A stretch of 64,000 nucleotides of DNA from Nocardioides solisilvae (GTDB lineage: Bacteria; Actinomycetota; Actinomycetes; Propionibacteriales; Nocardioidaceae), in the NCBI RefSeq assembly GCF_003194625.1, contig NZ_QHKX01000002.1:620001-684000 (forward strand). The letters run 5' to 3'. Position 1 is the first letter of the stretch; each line of letters opens with the position of its first letter. The notes under the pieces are model-generated. The model ran no database searches and was not told the origin of the DNA. It saw only the letters and a list, made by a program, of their open reading frames with translations. The position numbers were made by a program, and so were the translations under genes. Below are positions 9,242 through 18,700 of the stretch, piece after piece.

Positions 9242-9735
9242 GACCCCTCCCCTCCGGTCGCGGGCGCCCGGCCAAGGGCCGGACCACGCGGGTCGGGCTC
9301 GATGACCGCGTTGCCGCTCACCTCGAAGGTCACCGCCGGTCCGCCCAGGCCCAGGGCCGGCACACGGACCAGAGCCGACATCCGGTAGGCCGGCAGGCCC
9401 TCGATCTCGACCAGCTCCACCCGGGGCGTGTCGACGAGGTCGGGCGAGAGCGCCTCGGCGTACTGCTCCCGCGCCTTGAGCAGGCCGTCCTCGGGGGTGG
9501 CCTCCCAGGTCGCTGCGAACCGTGCGCCCTCGGCCATCGCGGACGCGACCGTGTTGCGCACGTGGAGCACCAGCGCGACCTGCAGGATGCCGAGGACCAC
9601 CGGCACCAGCAGGACGAGGACCAGCACGAAGTCCACGACCGCCGACCCGCGCTCGGAACGGGCTGCGCAGCAGGCCCCGGCGCGGACCGGGAGCACCCGG
9701 TGCCGGACCCGTCCGTGAGGCGGGGCGCCCCTCAC
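9238..9735 (-). CDS. TadE-like minor pseudopilin (first copy)
   Basis: Protein of 165 residues. After a basic leader comes RGSAVVDFVLVLVLLVPVVLGILQVAL, a TadE-type prepilin helix with Asp in place of the usual Glu. Then ARFAATWEATPED and an exported C-terminal part follow. The GTG start is two bases after the pilin gene stop; its own stop overlaps the start of the next tadE-like gene. The two TadE-like proteins presumably act as a heteromeric minor pilin pair; this is inference. Confidence 0.82.
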   Translation of the reverse strand: MRGAPPHGRVRHRVLPVRAGACCAARSERGSAVVDFVLVLVLLVPVVLGILQVALVLHVRNTVASAMAEGARFAATWEATPEDGLLKAREQYAEALSPDLVDTPRVELVEIEGLPAYRMSALVRVPALGLGGPAVTFEVSGNAVIEPDPRGPALGRAPATGGEGS

Positions 9736-9737
9736 GG

Positions 9738-9968
9738 TCAGGGCGTGACGCTGCGCAGCGCCGTGGTGAGGATGTCCGACAGCTCCTCCTTGGCGACACC
9801 GAGGAGGACCGCGACGATCCCGGCCGACATCACGGTGACCAGCACCCAGCCGGGGACGTCCCCGCGCTCGTCGTCGTGCCGGCCCGTGAGGTGGGCCGTC
9901 ACGTGCGCGGCGACGTGGCCGGTGCGGTGGCTGGTCCTGTGGCTGGTGCGGGGGCTGGTGCGGTTCAT
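9738..9968 (-). CDS. Small Flp-type pilin candidate
   Basis: Protein of 76 residues. A hydrophilic, Thr/His/Arg-rich leader (about 1-38, with THRT-type repeats) is followed by DERGDVPGWVLVTVMSAGIVAVLLGVAK, a single hydrophobic helix, and a short tail. Position between tadC and tadE and the size fit the major Flp pilin. The leader is long for a Flp pilin and the usual Gly-X-Thr-X-Glu processing motif is not exact, so processing may occur before DVPGWV. Confidence 0.72.
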   Translation of the reverse strand: MNRTSPRTSHRTSHRTGHVAAHVTAHLTGRHDDERGDVPGWVLVTVMSAGIVAVLLGVAKEELSDILTTALRSVTP

Positions 9969-9997
9969 CTGGGTCTCCTCTGGTGGGTGTGTGCGAG

Positions 9998-10939
9998 TCA
10001 GGGGGCGGTCAGCCGGAGGCCGATGACGCCGGGGTAGAAGGCGAAGAGGATCGTCACGGGGAGGACGAGGAAGACGACGGGGACGAGCATCAGCACCTCG
10101 CGTCGGGCGGCGCTCTCGATGAGCGCCCGCCGCCCCGCCTCCCGGACGTCGGCGGCCTGTGCGTGCAGCACGTCGGCGAGCGGGGTGCCGCGGTCGACGG
10201 CGACGGCGACGCCCTGGGCGAACCGGGCCACGAGCGCGAGGCCGGTCCGGCGGGAGAGGTTGTCGAACGCCTGGCCGACGGGCTCCCCCGTCCGGATCTC
10301 GGCGAGCACCTTGGCCAGGTCGGAGGAGAGCGCGCCGTGGCTGCGGCGTACCACGCGGTCGAGCGCGGCCACGGGGCTCTCGCCCGAGGCGACCGCGAGG
10401 GCGAGCAGCTCGGCCACGACCGGGAACTCCGCCACGATCTCCCGCTCGCGCTCGGTGACGCGGGCGCTGAGCCGCTGGTCGCGCAGGACGATACCGGCGG
10501 CGAAGGCGATCAGGCAGAGCGCGAGGGACCCCAGGACCGTGCTCCCGCCGCGTGCGGCGCCGAGCAGCTGCCAGGCGGCCGCGCCGGCGAACCCGACCAG
10601 CCCCCAGACCACCTGCTCCACGCGGAACTCGTGGACGGTGCGGTCCAGGTCGGCCCGCTCGAGGCGACGCTCGACCGAGGCCGCGCCGCCCAGCACCTTC
10701 TCCACCAGGTCGGCAGCCGAGCGCAGTCCCGGACCGAAGAGCCGACCGGCGGTGCTGATCGGGGAGGCCGAGACGACCGACAGCTGCGGCGTGCGCCCCA
10801 CCTGAGGCAGGTCCCGCACATAGGGCAGGACCCGGACGCCGACCTGGGTGCGGCGGATCGTCGCGACCCGCGTGGCGACCAGGAGCAGCCCCAGGCTGCC
10901 GAGGAGGCCGAGCGAGGCGCCGAGCAGCGCCGGGCTCAC
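9998..10939 (-). CDS. tadC: TadC-like type II secretion system F-domain protein
   Basis: Protein of 313 residues from the GTG at 10939 (VSPALLGASLGLLG), which overlaps the tadB stop by four bases. N-terminal and C-terminal membrane helices bracket a cytoplasmic GspF-type helical domain (EFPVVAELLALAVASGESPVAALDRV). The C-terminus ends with two close hydrophobic helices. With TadB it forms the inner-membrane platform on which TadA acts. Confidence 0.9.
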   Translation of the reverse strand: MSPALLGASLGLLGSLGLLLVATRVATIRRTQVGVRVLPYVRDLPQVGRTPQLSVVSASPISTAGRLFGPGLRSAADLVEKVLGGAASVERRLERADLDRTVHEFRVEQVVWGLVGFAGAAAWQLLGAARGGSTVLGSLALCLIAFAAGIVLRDQRLSARVTEREREIVAEFPVVAELLALAVASGESPVAALDRVVRRSHGALSSDLAKVLAEIRTGEPVGQAFDNLSRRTGLALVARFAQGVAVAVDRGTPLADVLHAQAADVREAGRRALIESAARREVLMLVPVVFLVLPVTILFAFYPGVIGLRLTAP

Positions 10940-11796
10940 GACAGGATCCGCTGTTCGACGGGGAGGCGACCGATCCGCAGCATCATCCAGTAGGCGCCGA
11001 AGCAGAGGCCCGCGCCCACGCCGAGGACCAGCGACCCGGTGGGCGAGGAGTACCGGGCGATCAGCTCGGTCTGGAAGGCCATGAGCAGGAGGACCACCCA
11101 CGGCGCCGCGACGGCCAGCCGGGCACCGTTGACGGTCCAGGCCTGGCGCGCCTCCAGCTCCGAGCGGGTCCGCGCCTCCTCGCGCAGGTAGGCCGAGAGG
11201 TTGCGGAGCAGCCGCCCGAGGTCGCCCCCGCCGACCTCGCGGGCGATCCGCAACCCCTCGACCATGCGGTCCCCGACCGGGTCAGCCAGGCGGTCCTTGA
11301 GCCGGTCCAGCGCCTCGCCGAAGCGGCCGGTGACCTGGTAGTCGAGGGCGAACTGGCCGAAGTCGTGGCGCAGGGCCACAGGGCCGCTCGTCGCGAGGCC
11401 GGACAGCGCGTCGGGCAACGAGAGGCCCGCCCGGACCGCCGACGCCAGGTTGTCGACGGCCTCGGGCCAGACCTCGGCGAACTCGCGCTGCCGCTGCCGG
11501 GCCCGGCCCGCCAGGACCGCCACGGGAAGGTAGGCGGCGATCAGCCCGAAGGCGAGCGCCACCGGGAACGCGCCTGCCACCACCTGCACCAGCGCCAGCG
11601 CGGTCAGCCCCAGCACGGCGCAGAGCGCGAGGAGGCTGGCGGGCGCGACGTCGCCCATCCCGGCCCGGGCGAGCCGCTCCTGCAGCCGGCCGCGTCCCGG
11701 GGCGGGTGCGGACGTCCGGGGAGCACGCGGCAGGAAGAACGCCGACCAGACCAGGAGGGCGCCCGTGCCGAACCCGAGCCCGACGAGGGCTCCCAT
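10936..11796 (-). CDS. tadB: TadB-like type II secretion system F-domain protein
   Basis: Protein of 286 residues beginning MGALVGLGFGTGALL. It has an N-terminal membrane segment, a pair of helices at about 50-90, the GspF domain (EVWPEAVDNLASAVRAGLSL) and two C-terminal membrane helices. The start overlaps the tadA stop by one base (TGATG). Together with TadC it is the membrane platform of the Flp pilus machine. Confidence 0.9.
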   Translation of the reverse strand: MGALVGLGFGTGALLVWSAFFLPRAPRTSAPAPGRGRLQERLARAGMGDVAPASLLALCAVLGLTALALVQVVAGAFPVALAFGLIAAYLPVAVLAGRARQRQREFAEVWPEAVDNLASAVRAGLSLPDALSGLATSGPVALRHDFGQFALDYQVTGRFGEALDRLKDRLADPVGDRMVEGLRIAREVGGGDLGRLLRNLSAYLREEARTRSELEARQAWTVNGARLAVAAPWVVLLLMAFQTELIARYSSPTGSLVLGVGAGLCFGAYWMMLRIGRLPVEQRILS

Positions 11797-13205
11797 CAGT
11801 CGCTCCCCGCGTGGAGGAGCTGGTGGACGTCGACGCCGATCCGCTGGAAGCGCTCGGGCCGGTGCGGCACCCCGCCCGTCCAGCGCAGCGACGGCCCCCG
11901 GGGTCCGGTGGTGCGCTCGAAGATCGGCTCGATCTCGATCACGTCCTCCTCGACCCGCCCCGGCACGGCCACGATCTCGTTGACCCGGCGCGTGCCGCCC
12001 GCGTCGATCCCGAGGTGGACGACGAGGTCGACCGAGCTCGCCACCGTCGGCACCACGAAGCGGGCCGAGATGTTCTCCCCCGCGAGCAACGGCAGGGTGC
12101 ACATCTTCACGAGCGCCTCGCGGGCGCTGTTGGCGTGCAGGGTGCACATCCCGGGCAGGCCCGAGTTGAGCGCCAGCAGCAGGTCGAGGCACTCCTCGGC
12201 CCGCACCTCCCCCACGATCACCCGCGAGGGCCGCATCCGCAGCGACTCCTTGACCAGGTCGCGCAGCCGGATCTCCCCCGTCCCCTCGAGACCCGCCTGC
12301 CGGGTCTGCATGGGCACCCAGTCGGGGTGCGGGAACTTGAGCTCGAAGACCTCCTCGGCGCTGACCACGCGCTCCCCGCCGGGGATCGCTGCCGCGAGGC
12401 AGTTGAGCATCGTCGTCTTGCCCGCCTGGGTGGCTCCGGCGACGAGGATGTTGAGGCCTGCGCGCACCGACGCCTCCAGGAAGGAGGCCGCGGCGGGCGT
12501 GAGGCTGTCGAGCTGGACCAGGTCGGAGAGCCGCGCGGCCTGGAGCCGGAACTTGCGGATGTTGACCGCGGTGAAGCCCCGGCTGATGCCCTGGAGGACC
12601 ACGTGCAGCCGGTGGCCCTCGGGCAGCATCGCGTCGACGAAGGGCTGGCTCAGGTCGACCCGTCGTCCGCTGGTCTTGAGCATCCGCTCGACGAGCTCGG
12701 TGACCTGGGCCTCGGTGAGCACCAGGGTGGTGAGCTCGTGCCGGCCGTGCCGGGCCACGAAGACCCGGCTCGGGTCGTTGATCCAGATCTCCTCCACGGT
12801 GGGGTCGTCGAGCAGGGGCTGCAGCGCCCCGAACCCCGCCACCCGCGCCACCAGCTCGCCGACCAGCGCGGTCGGGTCGGCGACCGGAGCCACGGCGCCG
12901 GTCAGGGACCGTTCGTCGTGGTCGGCGACCAGCTCCTCGGCGAGCCGACGGACCCGCGCGGTGTCGCGCTGCGGGTCGATCCCCTCGCGCCGCACCAGCT
13001 GGCGCAGCCGTTCGTCCAGCGCCTCCACCACCTCGGGGCGCGAGGCGGCTCCCGCAGCTCGCCCGCCCCCAGCGGCTCCCGCGGTCGGCGTGGTCATCGG
13101 CGACGTGGTCATCGGGGCGACCCGGCCGGCCCGTGGTCCTGGACCGTTGCCCGGCACGACGTCCGACGCGGTCGACGTCGTGGACGCAGACGCGTACGCA
13201 GTCAT
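11796..13205 (-). CDS. tadA: TadA/CpaF pilus-assembly ATPase
   Basis: Protein of 469 residues in the secretion ATPase family VirB11/TadA. The first about 55 residues are Ala/Thr/Gly-rich and probably disordered. The Walker A region is GATQAGKTT, the Asp box is close to VVSAEEVFELKF, Walker B is VIVGEVRAEECLD and the His box follows in CTLHANSAREA. It powers polymerisation of the Flp pilus. It is the first gene of a seven-gene coupled operon running to 8130. The promoter probably lies in 13206-13413. Confidence 0.93.
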   Translation of the reverse strand: MTAYASASTTSTASDVVPGNGPGPRAGRVAPMTTSPMTTPTAGAAGGGRAAGAASRPEVVEALDERLRQLVRREGIDPQRDTARVRRLAEELVADHDERSLTGAVAPVADPTALVGELVARVAGFGALQPLLDDPTVEEIWINDPSRVFVARHGRHELTTLVLTEAQVTELVERMLKTSGRRVDLSQPFVDAMLPEGHRLHVVLQGISRGFTAVNIRKFRLQAARLSDLVQLDSLTPAAASFLEASVRAGLNILVAGATQAGKTTMLNCLAAAIPGGERVVSAEEVFELKFPHPDWVPMQTRQAGLEGTGEIRLRDLVKESLRMRPSRVIVGEVRAEECLDLLLALNSGLPGMCTLHANSAREALVKMCTLPLLAGENISARFVVPTVASSVDLVVHLGIDAGGTRRVNEIVAVPGRVEEDVIEIEPIFERTTGPRGPSLRWTGGVPHRPERFQRIGVDVHQLLHAGSD

Positions 13206-13383
13206 GGCTCTCCCCCCGAGCTCGCCCCGATGACGCGGACGACGCTAGTGGAGCGGAGCGTCGCGGATCGGGCCGTCCCGCCGCACTGTGGAGAACTCGG
13301 CGCCGGCGCCGGGAAGTTACCCACGATGGCGTACGCACGGGTCGTCGGCGTACCCCAGCGGGCATAGGACCAACGGTCCCTGC

Positions 13384-13399
13384 GGGACCCCAGGGTCCC
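13384..13399 (-). terminator. Hairpin downstream of map
   Basis: Perfect 7-bp inverted repeat GGGACCC-CA-GGGTCCC, 15 bp beyond the map stop. There is no T-run on the map-sense strand, so if it terminates transcription it is the U-poor type common in high-GC actinobacteria. The rest of 13206-13413 must hold the tad operon promoter; I could not pick -10/-35 boxes with confidence. Confidence 0.45.
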
Positions 13400-13413
13400 G
13401 AGCGCGGGCCGGA

Positions 13414-14184
13414 CTACCGCGGCAGGGTGAGGATCTCGGCCCCGTCGTCGGTGATGGCGATGGTGTGCTCGGTGTGGGCGGTGCGGCAGCCGGTGGCGCT
13501 CTTGAGCGTCCAGCCGTCCTCGTCGGTGACGAGCTCGTCGGTGTCGGCCATCACCCACGGCTCCAGGGCCAGCAGCAGGCCGGGGCGCAGGGTGAAGCCG
13601 CGGCCCGGGCGGCCGTCGTTGGAGACGTGCGGGTCCTGGTGCATCGTCGAGCCGACGCCGTGGCCGCCGAACTGCGTGTTGACCGCGTAGCCGGCTCCCT
13701 TGAGCACGGTCCCGATCGCGTGGGAGAGGTCCCCGACCTTCGCCCCCGGCCCGGCGGCGGCGATGCCCGCGGCCAGCGCCCGCTCGGTGGCGTCGATCAT
13801 CGCGACGTCCTCGGCCGTCGGCTGGCCGCCGACCACGAAGCTGAGCGCCGAGTCGGCCACCACCCCGTCGAGGGAGACGGCCAGGTCGAGGGAGAGCAGG
13901 TCGCCGTCGGCCAGCGCGTAGTCGTGCGGCAGCCCGTGCAGCACGGCGTCGTTGACCGAGGTGCAGATGTAGTGGCCGAACGGTCCGCTGCCGAACGACG
14001 GCGCGTAGTCGACGTAGCAGGAGACCGCCCCGGCCTCCACGATCATCGCCCTGGCCCACTCGTCGACCTCGAGCAGGTTGGTGCCGGCCGTGCACCGGTC
14101 CCGGACCGTGCGCAGGATGTCGGCGACCAGGGCGCCGGTCTCGCGGCCCAGCGCGACGCGGGCGGGGTTGAGGATCTCGATCAC
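13414..14184 (-). CDS. map: Methionine aminopeptidase, type I
   Basis: Protein of 256 residues, the usual length for class Ia. Metal-ligand segments are present: DLLSLDLAVSLDGVVADSA with two Asp ligands, GGHGVGSTMHQDP with the His ligand, ALEPWVM with the Glu and TEHTIAITD with the second Glu. It removes the initiator methionine from nascent proteins. It is flanked by the tad operon and a LuxR gene with no clear functional link. Confidence 0.95.
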   Translation of the reverse strand: MIEILNPARVALGRETGALVADILRTVRDRCTAGTNLLEVDEWARAMIVEAGAVSCYVDYAPSFGSGPFGHYICTSVNDAVLHGLPHDYALADGDLLSLDLAVSLDGVVADSALSFVVGGQPTAEDVAMIDATERALAAGIAAAGPGAKVGDLSHAIGTVLKGAGYAVNTQFGGHGVGSTMHQDPHVSNDGRPGRGFTLRPGLLLALEPWVMADTDELVTDEDGWTLKSATGCRTAHTEHTIAITDDGAEILTLPR

Positions 14185-14226
14185 CCGGCCAACCCTAGCC
14201 GCGCCCAGCGTCCGCCCCCGGTCCGC

Positions 14227-14946
14227 TCACCCCGTCTTGGAGTAGTTGAGCTCGGTGGCCTGCTGGTAGGCCGCGACGGCGGCCAGCTGCGACTTCACGT
14301 TGAGCTTCTGCCGGATCGCGCGGACCTGGCTGCGGACGGTCCCCTCACTGACGCCGCCGGCCTCGGCGATCGCCTTGATCGACAGGCCCTCCTTGAGCAT
14401 CTCCAGCACCGCCCACTCGCGCGGCGAGAGGGCGGAGATCCGCAGGATCAGCGAGCGGCGGGACGAGCCGAGCCGCTCCCACTCCCCCAGCACCTCCTCG
14501 CGGGTCGCCTTGGGCATCCCCAGGCCGCCGCGGGCCACGGCCCACAGGGTGCGGGTCAGCACGTCGAGGCCCGCCGACATCGGGACGATGCCCTGGCAGC
14601 CGGCCGCCACGAGGGCGCCCCAGCGCGCCGGGTTCCTCGACCCGGTCACCACCAGCCACCGCATCTGGATCGACTCGATCAGCGCGAGGGTGTCGCGCCA
14701 CTGCGCGAGGTCGTCGATCTCGGCCACGACCAGCCCGACCCCGGCCCGGACCCGGCTGATCTCGCGCCGCGCCTCCATCAGCTCCTGGCGCGAGCGGGGG
14801 CTGGCCATCCGGACGATCTCGAAGTCCCGCGCGCTCAGGGCGACCTCGATGGCCTCGCCGACGAGGTGGCCCTCGGCGACCACGACCACCCGCGGCGGGC
14901 TGGGCGGCGGAGGCGGCGGCGGAGGCGGCGGGGGCGGGGGCGTCAC
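14227..14946 (-). CDS. LuxR-family regulator with degenerate receiver and poly-proline N-terminus
   Basis: Protein of 239 residues if it starts at the GTG at 14946, which overlaps the upstream stop (GTGA). Residues 3-15 are 13 consecutive prolines. The receiver-like domain (about 20-140) keeps the fold pattern and the Thr of LVVTGSRN. The acidic pair is E25-G26, the phospho-acceptor position reads Ala in LVVAEIDD and the conserved Lys is replaced in QGIVPMSAG. A LuxR-type helix-turn-helix is at about 178-235 (LSPREWAVLEML through GTVRSQVRAIRQKL). It is probably a phosphorylation-independent DNA-binding regulator. A GTG after the proline run could be the true start, but no Shine-Dalgarno is evident for either. 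It is the last gene of an apparent operon with the LamG lipoprotein and the PKD protein. Confidence 0.8.
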   Translation of the reverse strand: MTPPPPPPPPPPPPPSPPRVVVVAEGHLVGEAIEVALSARDFEIVRMASPRSRQELMEARREISRVRAGVGLVVAEIDDLAQWRDTLALIESIQMRWLVVTGSRNPARWGALVAAGCQGIVPMSAGLDVLTRTLWAVARGGLGMPKATREEVLGEWERLGSSRRSLILRISALSPREWAVLEMLKEGLSIKAIAEAGGVSEGTVRSQVRAIRQKLNVKSQLAAVAAYQQATELNYSKTG

Positions 14947-15761
14947 GAGATGTCCATGAAGACGTTGTCGACCAGGCCGTTGAACTGGTCGGTGTCCTTC
15001 GGCTGGATCCTGCCGCGACGGTCGACCTTGCCGCCGATCGCGATCGGCTCGGAGCGGCGGAACTCGATCGCGCCCACGTCTGCGGGCACGCTCCACTCCT
15101 CGGGGTGCGGCAGGCCGGGCTGCCCCACGAGCAGGGTGAGCTCCCCGTGGCGGAGCTGGCACGCCAGCCGGTGCCACGTCTCCCGCTCCACCGGGCGGTC
15201 GGCCGTGACCATGGCCTCGCCGACGTCGCCCCGCACCCGGCACGACGGCACGTCGCCGTCGAGCTGCAGCTTGACCTGCGCCCGGTCGTCGAAGAGCCCG
15301 CGCTGCAGGACGTTGTCGCCGTTGTCGGCGGCGGTCGTCCCCTGCTCGGCGTCGAGCAGCACGTCGACGCCCCAGCGGAAGGGCCGCTCCCCCGGGCTCA
15401 GCTGGTCGGCGCCGCGGGCCTTGACGACCAGCACCGCGGCCGGCGTCCGACCCGTGGCGCTGAAGGCGGGCGTGCGGACGGCGTACCCCGACCGGCCGGC
15501 GACGCGGTCCAGCGTGCCGCCGTGGGCGGTGCTCACGCTGACCCGCAGGGTCGCGGTCCCCGAGCTCTGCACCCGCGCCATGGGGTCGCCCTCGGCGCTC
15601 AGCCCCTCGTCGAACTCCAGGACCAGCTGGCCCCGGGGCGAGGGGAGGCTCGTCGTGCGCTCGGTGGCCTGCGTGGCGCCGCCGCAGCCGGCGAGCAGCA
15701 CCGACGCCGCGACGACCCCCGCCGTCCCGGACAACCGCCCCGATGCGGATGCCATCCTCAC
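14943..15761 (-). CDS. LamG-like lipoprotein
   Basis: Protein of 272 residues with a lipoprotein signal: a hydrophobic core at about 14-25 and the lipobox LLAGC with Cys26. The mature part is beta-rich and resembles a concanavalin A-like/LamG sandwich. Typical segments are PVERETWHRLACQLRHGELTLLVG and the terminal QFNGLVDNVFMDIS, with a Cys pair (PSCRVRG, RLACQLR). LamG domains bind glycans or proteins at the surface. It is 24 bp after the PKD protein gene and overlaps the LuxR gene, so the three genes are likely one transcript from 18854. Confidence 0.78.
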   Translation of the reverse strand: MRMASASGRLSGTAGVVAASVLLAGCGGATQATERTTSLPSPRGQLVLEFDEGLSAEGDPMARVQSSGTATLRVSVSTAHGGTLDRVAGRSGYAVRTPAFSATGRTPAAVLVVKARGADQLSPGERPFRWGVDVLLDAEQGTTAADNGDNVLQRGLFDDRAQVKLQLDGDVPSCRVRGDVGEAMVTADRPVERETWHRLACQLRHGELTLLVGQPGLPHPEEWSVPADVGAIEFRRSEPIAIGGKVDRRGRIQPKDTDQFNGLVDNVFMDIS

Positions 15762-15785
15762 CCCTCCACCACTAGTCCTCGTCCG

Positions 15786-18700
15786 TCATCGCAGGCCGAT
15801 CGCCGTCGAGAAGACGATCGCACGCGGCACCTCGACGGTCGTGGTGCCGACGAGGTCGCCGGCCGGACCCGGCGAGACGGAGCCCGCGGAGTCGGAGACC
15901 GTGGCGGTGATCCGACCGCTGCCGATCCCCGAGGAGGTGGACCGCGCGGTCTGCCCCGCGAGCGTGGCCCACGACGCCTCGTCGGGCGACTTCAGCGCCC
16001 AGTAGGTGCCGAGCCAGCCACCGTCCTGCGGCACCGTCACCAGCGGCGACCGGAACGACGTGCTGCGCGAGGTGTGCACCTTCGCGGCGTGGTCGGCGAC
16101 GTAGGCCCGCAGGCCGCCCGTCCCCCGGTAGGCCGCGACCGACAGGTCGCCCTTGGCGGTCGCCCCGAGGTCGACCCGCACGTTGGTGCCGGCGTCGCCG
16201 TCGGCGGCGTACCGCCACCACGAGCGGCCGGCGACGCCGCCGTTGGCGACGTCGGCCAGGCGGGTCCAGCCGGCCGGGTCGCTGATCGCGACCTCGCTGT
16301 TGAGCCCCAGGTGCAGGACGAGCAGGTCTCCCCCCGCCACGCCGCCGGGCAGCGTCACCCGGTGGGCGGCGGCGTTGCTGTTGCTCGACGCCGCGGCGCC
16401 GAAGACCACCCGCGCCAGGGTCGCGGCGACGTCCTGGCTGGTGCTGGCCCGCACGCCGTCGCCGTCGGTCACCGTGAGCGTGACCCGGCGCGTGCCCTCG
16501 GCGGGGTACGTCTTGGTGGCCCTGACGCCCGTGCCGGTCGTGCCGTCCCCGAAGTCCCACGCGTAGGAGGCGAGCGGGCCGTCGGAGTCGTCCGACGCCG
16601 AGGCGTCGAAGGCGCAGGTGGTGCCCTGGCAGCTGGCCGTGAACGACGCGGTCGGCGCCTGGTTGACCCGGGTCACCGAGACCTCACGGGTGGTGGTGGA
16701 GGTCTGGCCCCGGTCGTCGGTGACCGTCAGCCGCACGGTGCGCCGCCCGTTGCTCGCGTAGGTGCGGCTGGGCCTGGGCCCGGTGGCGGTGGCGCCGTCG
16801 CCGAAGTCCCACGCGTACGACGCGACGTCGCCGCCCGGCGCGATCGACGTGGTGCCGTCGAAGTCGCAGGTGAGGCTGGTGCAGCGGACGTCGAAGGACG
16901 CCTGCGGCTCCATCGCCGCGCCGCGGCCCTGCGCGTCCTGGAAGAGGAACATGTCGCGCGCGACCCAGCTGACGCGGTCCTGGTTGGGCCCCGAGACGAC
17001 CGTCGCGGTGTTGGCGACGGGGCCGCCGGAGGGGCCCTTCTCGGCCCAGGCGATGCTGCGCAGCGTGCCCTGGCTGTCGGCCCAGTAGAGCCGCCCGTCG
17101 GCGAGGAACATCCCGCGGACGCCCGAGAAGCTGATGCCGTTGACGTTGCCGGAGGCGACCATCCGGCGCGCGCCGACCACGCCGCTCTGCGGGGTGAAGT
17201 AGCGGTAGCGCAGCTCGTTGGTGCCCGACCGGGTGAAGTAGATCCGGCCGTTGTCGTAGAACATCCCGGTGGCGTAGCGCATGTCGTCGCGCCAGGCGGT
17301 GTCGGTGGCCAGCAGGTCGCTGGTGTTGACCCGCTCCGCGGGGCCGAACCGGGTGCCGTCGAAGGTGCGGCGCACGAAGGTGCCGTCGGACTGGGCGACG
17401 TAGAGCCACCCGTTGACCATGAAGGCGCCCTTGACCGAGCTGGCGGTGAGCCCCGAGACGCTGCGGGCGGCGCCGACCGTGACGCCCCGCAGGCTGCGCG
17501 CGGTCGTGGTGGTACTGCCGACGGTGTAGACGTCGTTGGGCAGCTGGGCCGAGCGCACGGCCGGGAAGGTCACGCCGTCGAGCGGCATCCGGGCGATCCG
17601 CTGCTTGAGCTGGCCGTCGCCGATCCGCTCGGTGTCGGAGGCGATCCACAGCCCGTTGCTGCCGACCAGGAAGTCGAAGACGCCGATCCCGCGGTCCTTG
17701 CCCGGGTTCCAGGTGTAGGGCAGGCCGTTGTCGGGGTCCACGGCCGCCACGCCCTGGCGCTCGACGGCGCCCGCCGCGACCCGGTTGTTGCCGAAGGAGT
17801 TGTTGAGCCAGCGGAAGTGGCCCCCGATGTAGACGACCGAGTCGGTCACCTCGACGGCGTACAGGGTGTCGCCGCCGGTCTGCGTCAGCCAGGAGGGCTG
17901 GACGGTGGCGCCGCTGGCGTAGGTCTCGAACCGGGAGACCGAGTCGCAGGGCGCGTCGGCGCCGCCGTACCCGCCGGTGGTGGTGACCACGAAGAAGGAG
18001 CCGTCGGGCGAGTAGTCGACGTCGCGCATGTAGGTGTCGAAGACGGACCAGCAGCTGGCCGTGAAGAACCGCGTGTTGAACGGGGTCTCCCGCGCCTCCT
18101 CGCCGCTGATGTCGAGCTGCAGGAGCTGGTGGCGGACCACGCCGTCCAGGGTGTCGAAGTTGCCGACCGCGACCAGCCGGTCGCCGGCGGGCGTCACGTC
18201 GATCTTGAGGACGTTGGTGGTGCCGGAGTTGTGGATGCCGGCGATCTTGCGACGCATGTGGGGCAGGAACGCGCCGCTGCGCGGGTCGACGGTCGCGAGC
18301 GCGGCCTGGTCGTGGCCCTGGACGTGGGTGAACTGGCCGGCCACCCACAGCCGGCCGCCCGCCAGCCGCAGGTCGCGGACCTGGCCCGAGATGTTGCCGG
18401 CGTCGAAGGGGAGGACGGCGCCGTCGGAGACCCGCACCAGGGCGAGGTTCTTGCGGGCCTTGCCGCCGATGCTGCTGAACTTGCCACCCACGTAGACCGA
18501 CTCGCCGTCGGCGGCCGGCAGGACCACGCGGACCACGCCGTTGGGCTGCGGCAGGAAGGTCGTGCTGATCGCGCCGGTGACGGGGTCGAAGGCGAGCAGG
18601 TTGTTGCGGGGGAGCTCGGTGCTGGTGCCGTCGTTGCGGGCCTTGCTGAAGTCGCCGCCCAGGACGACCCGGCCCGCGGTCTCGACGGCCGAGTAGACCA

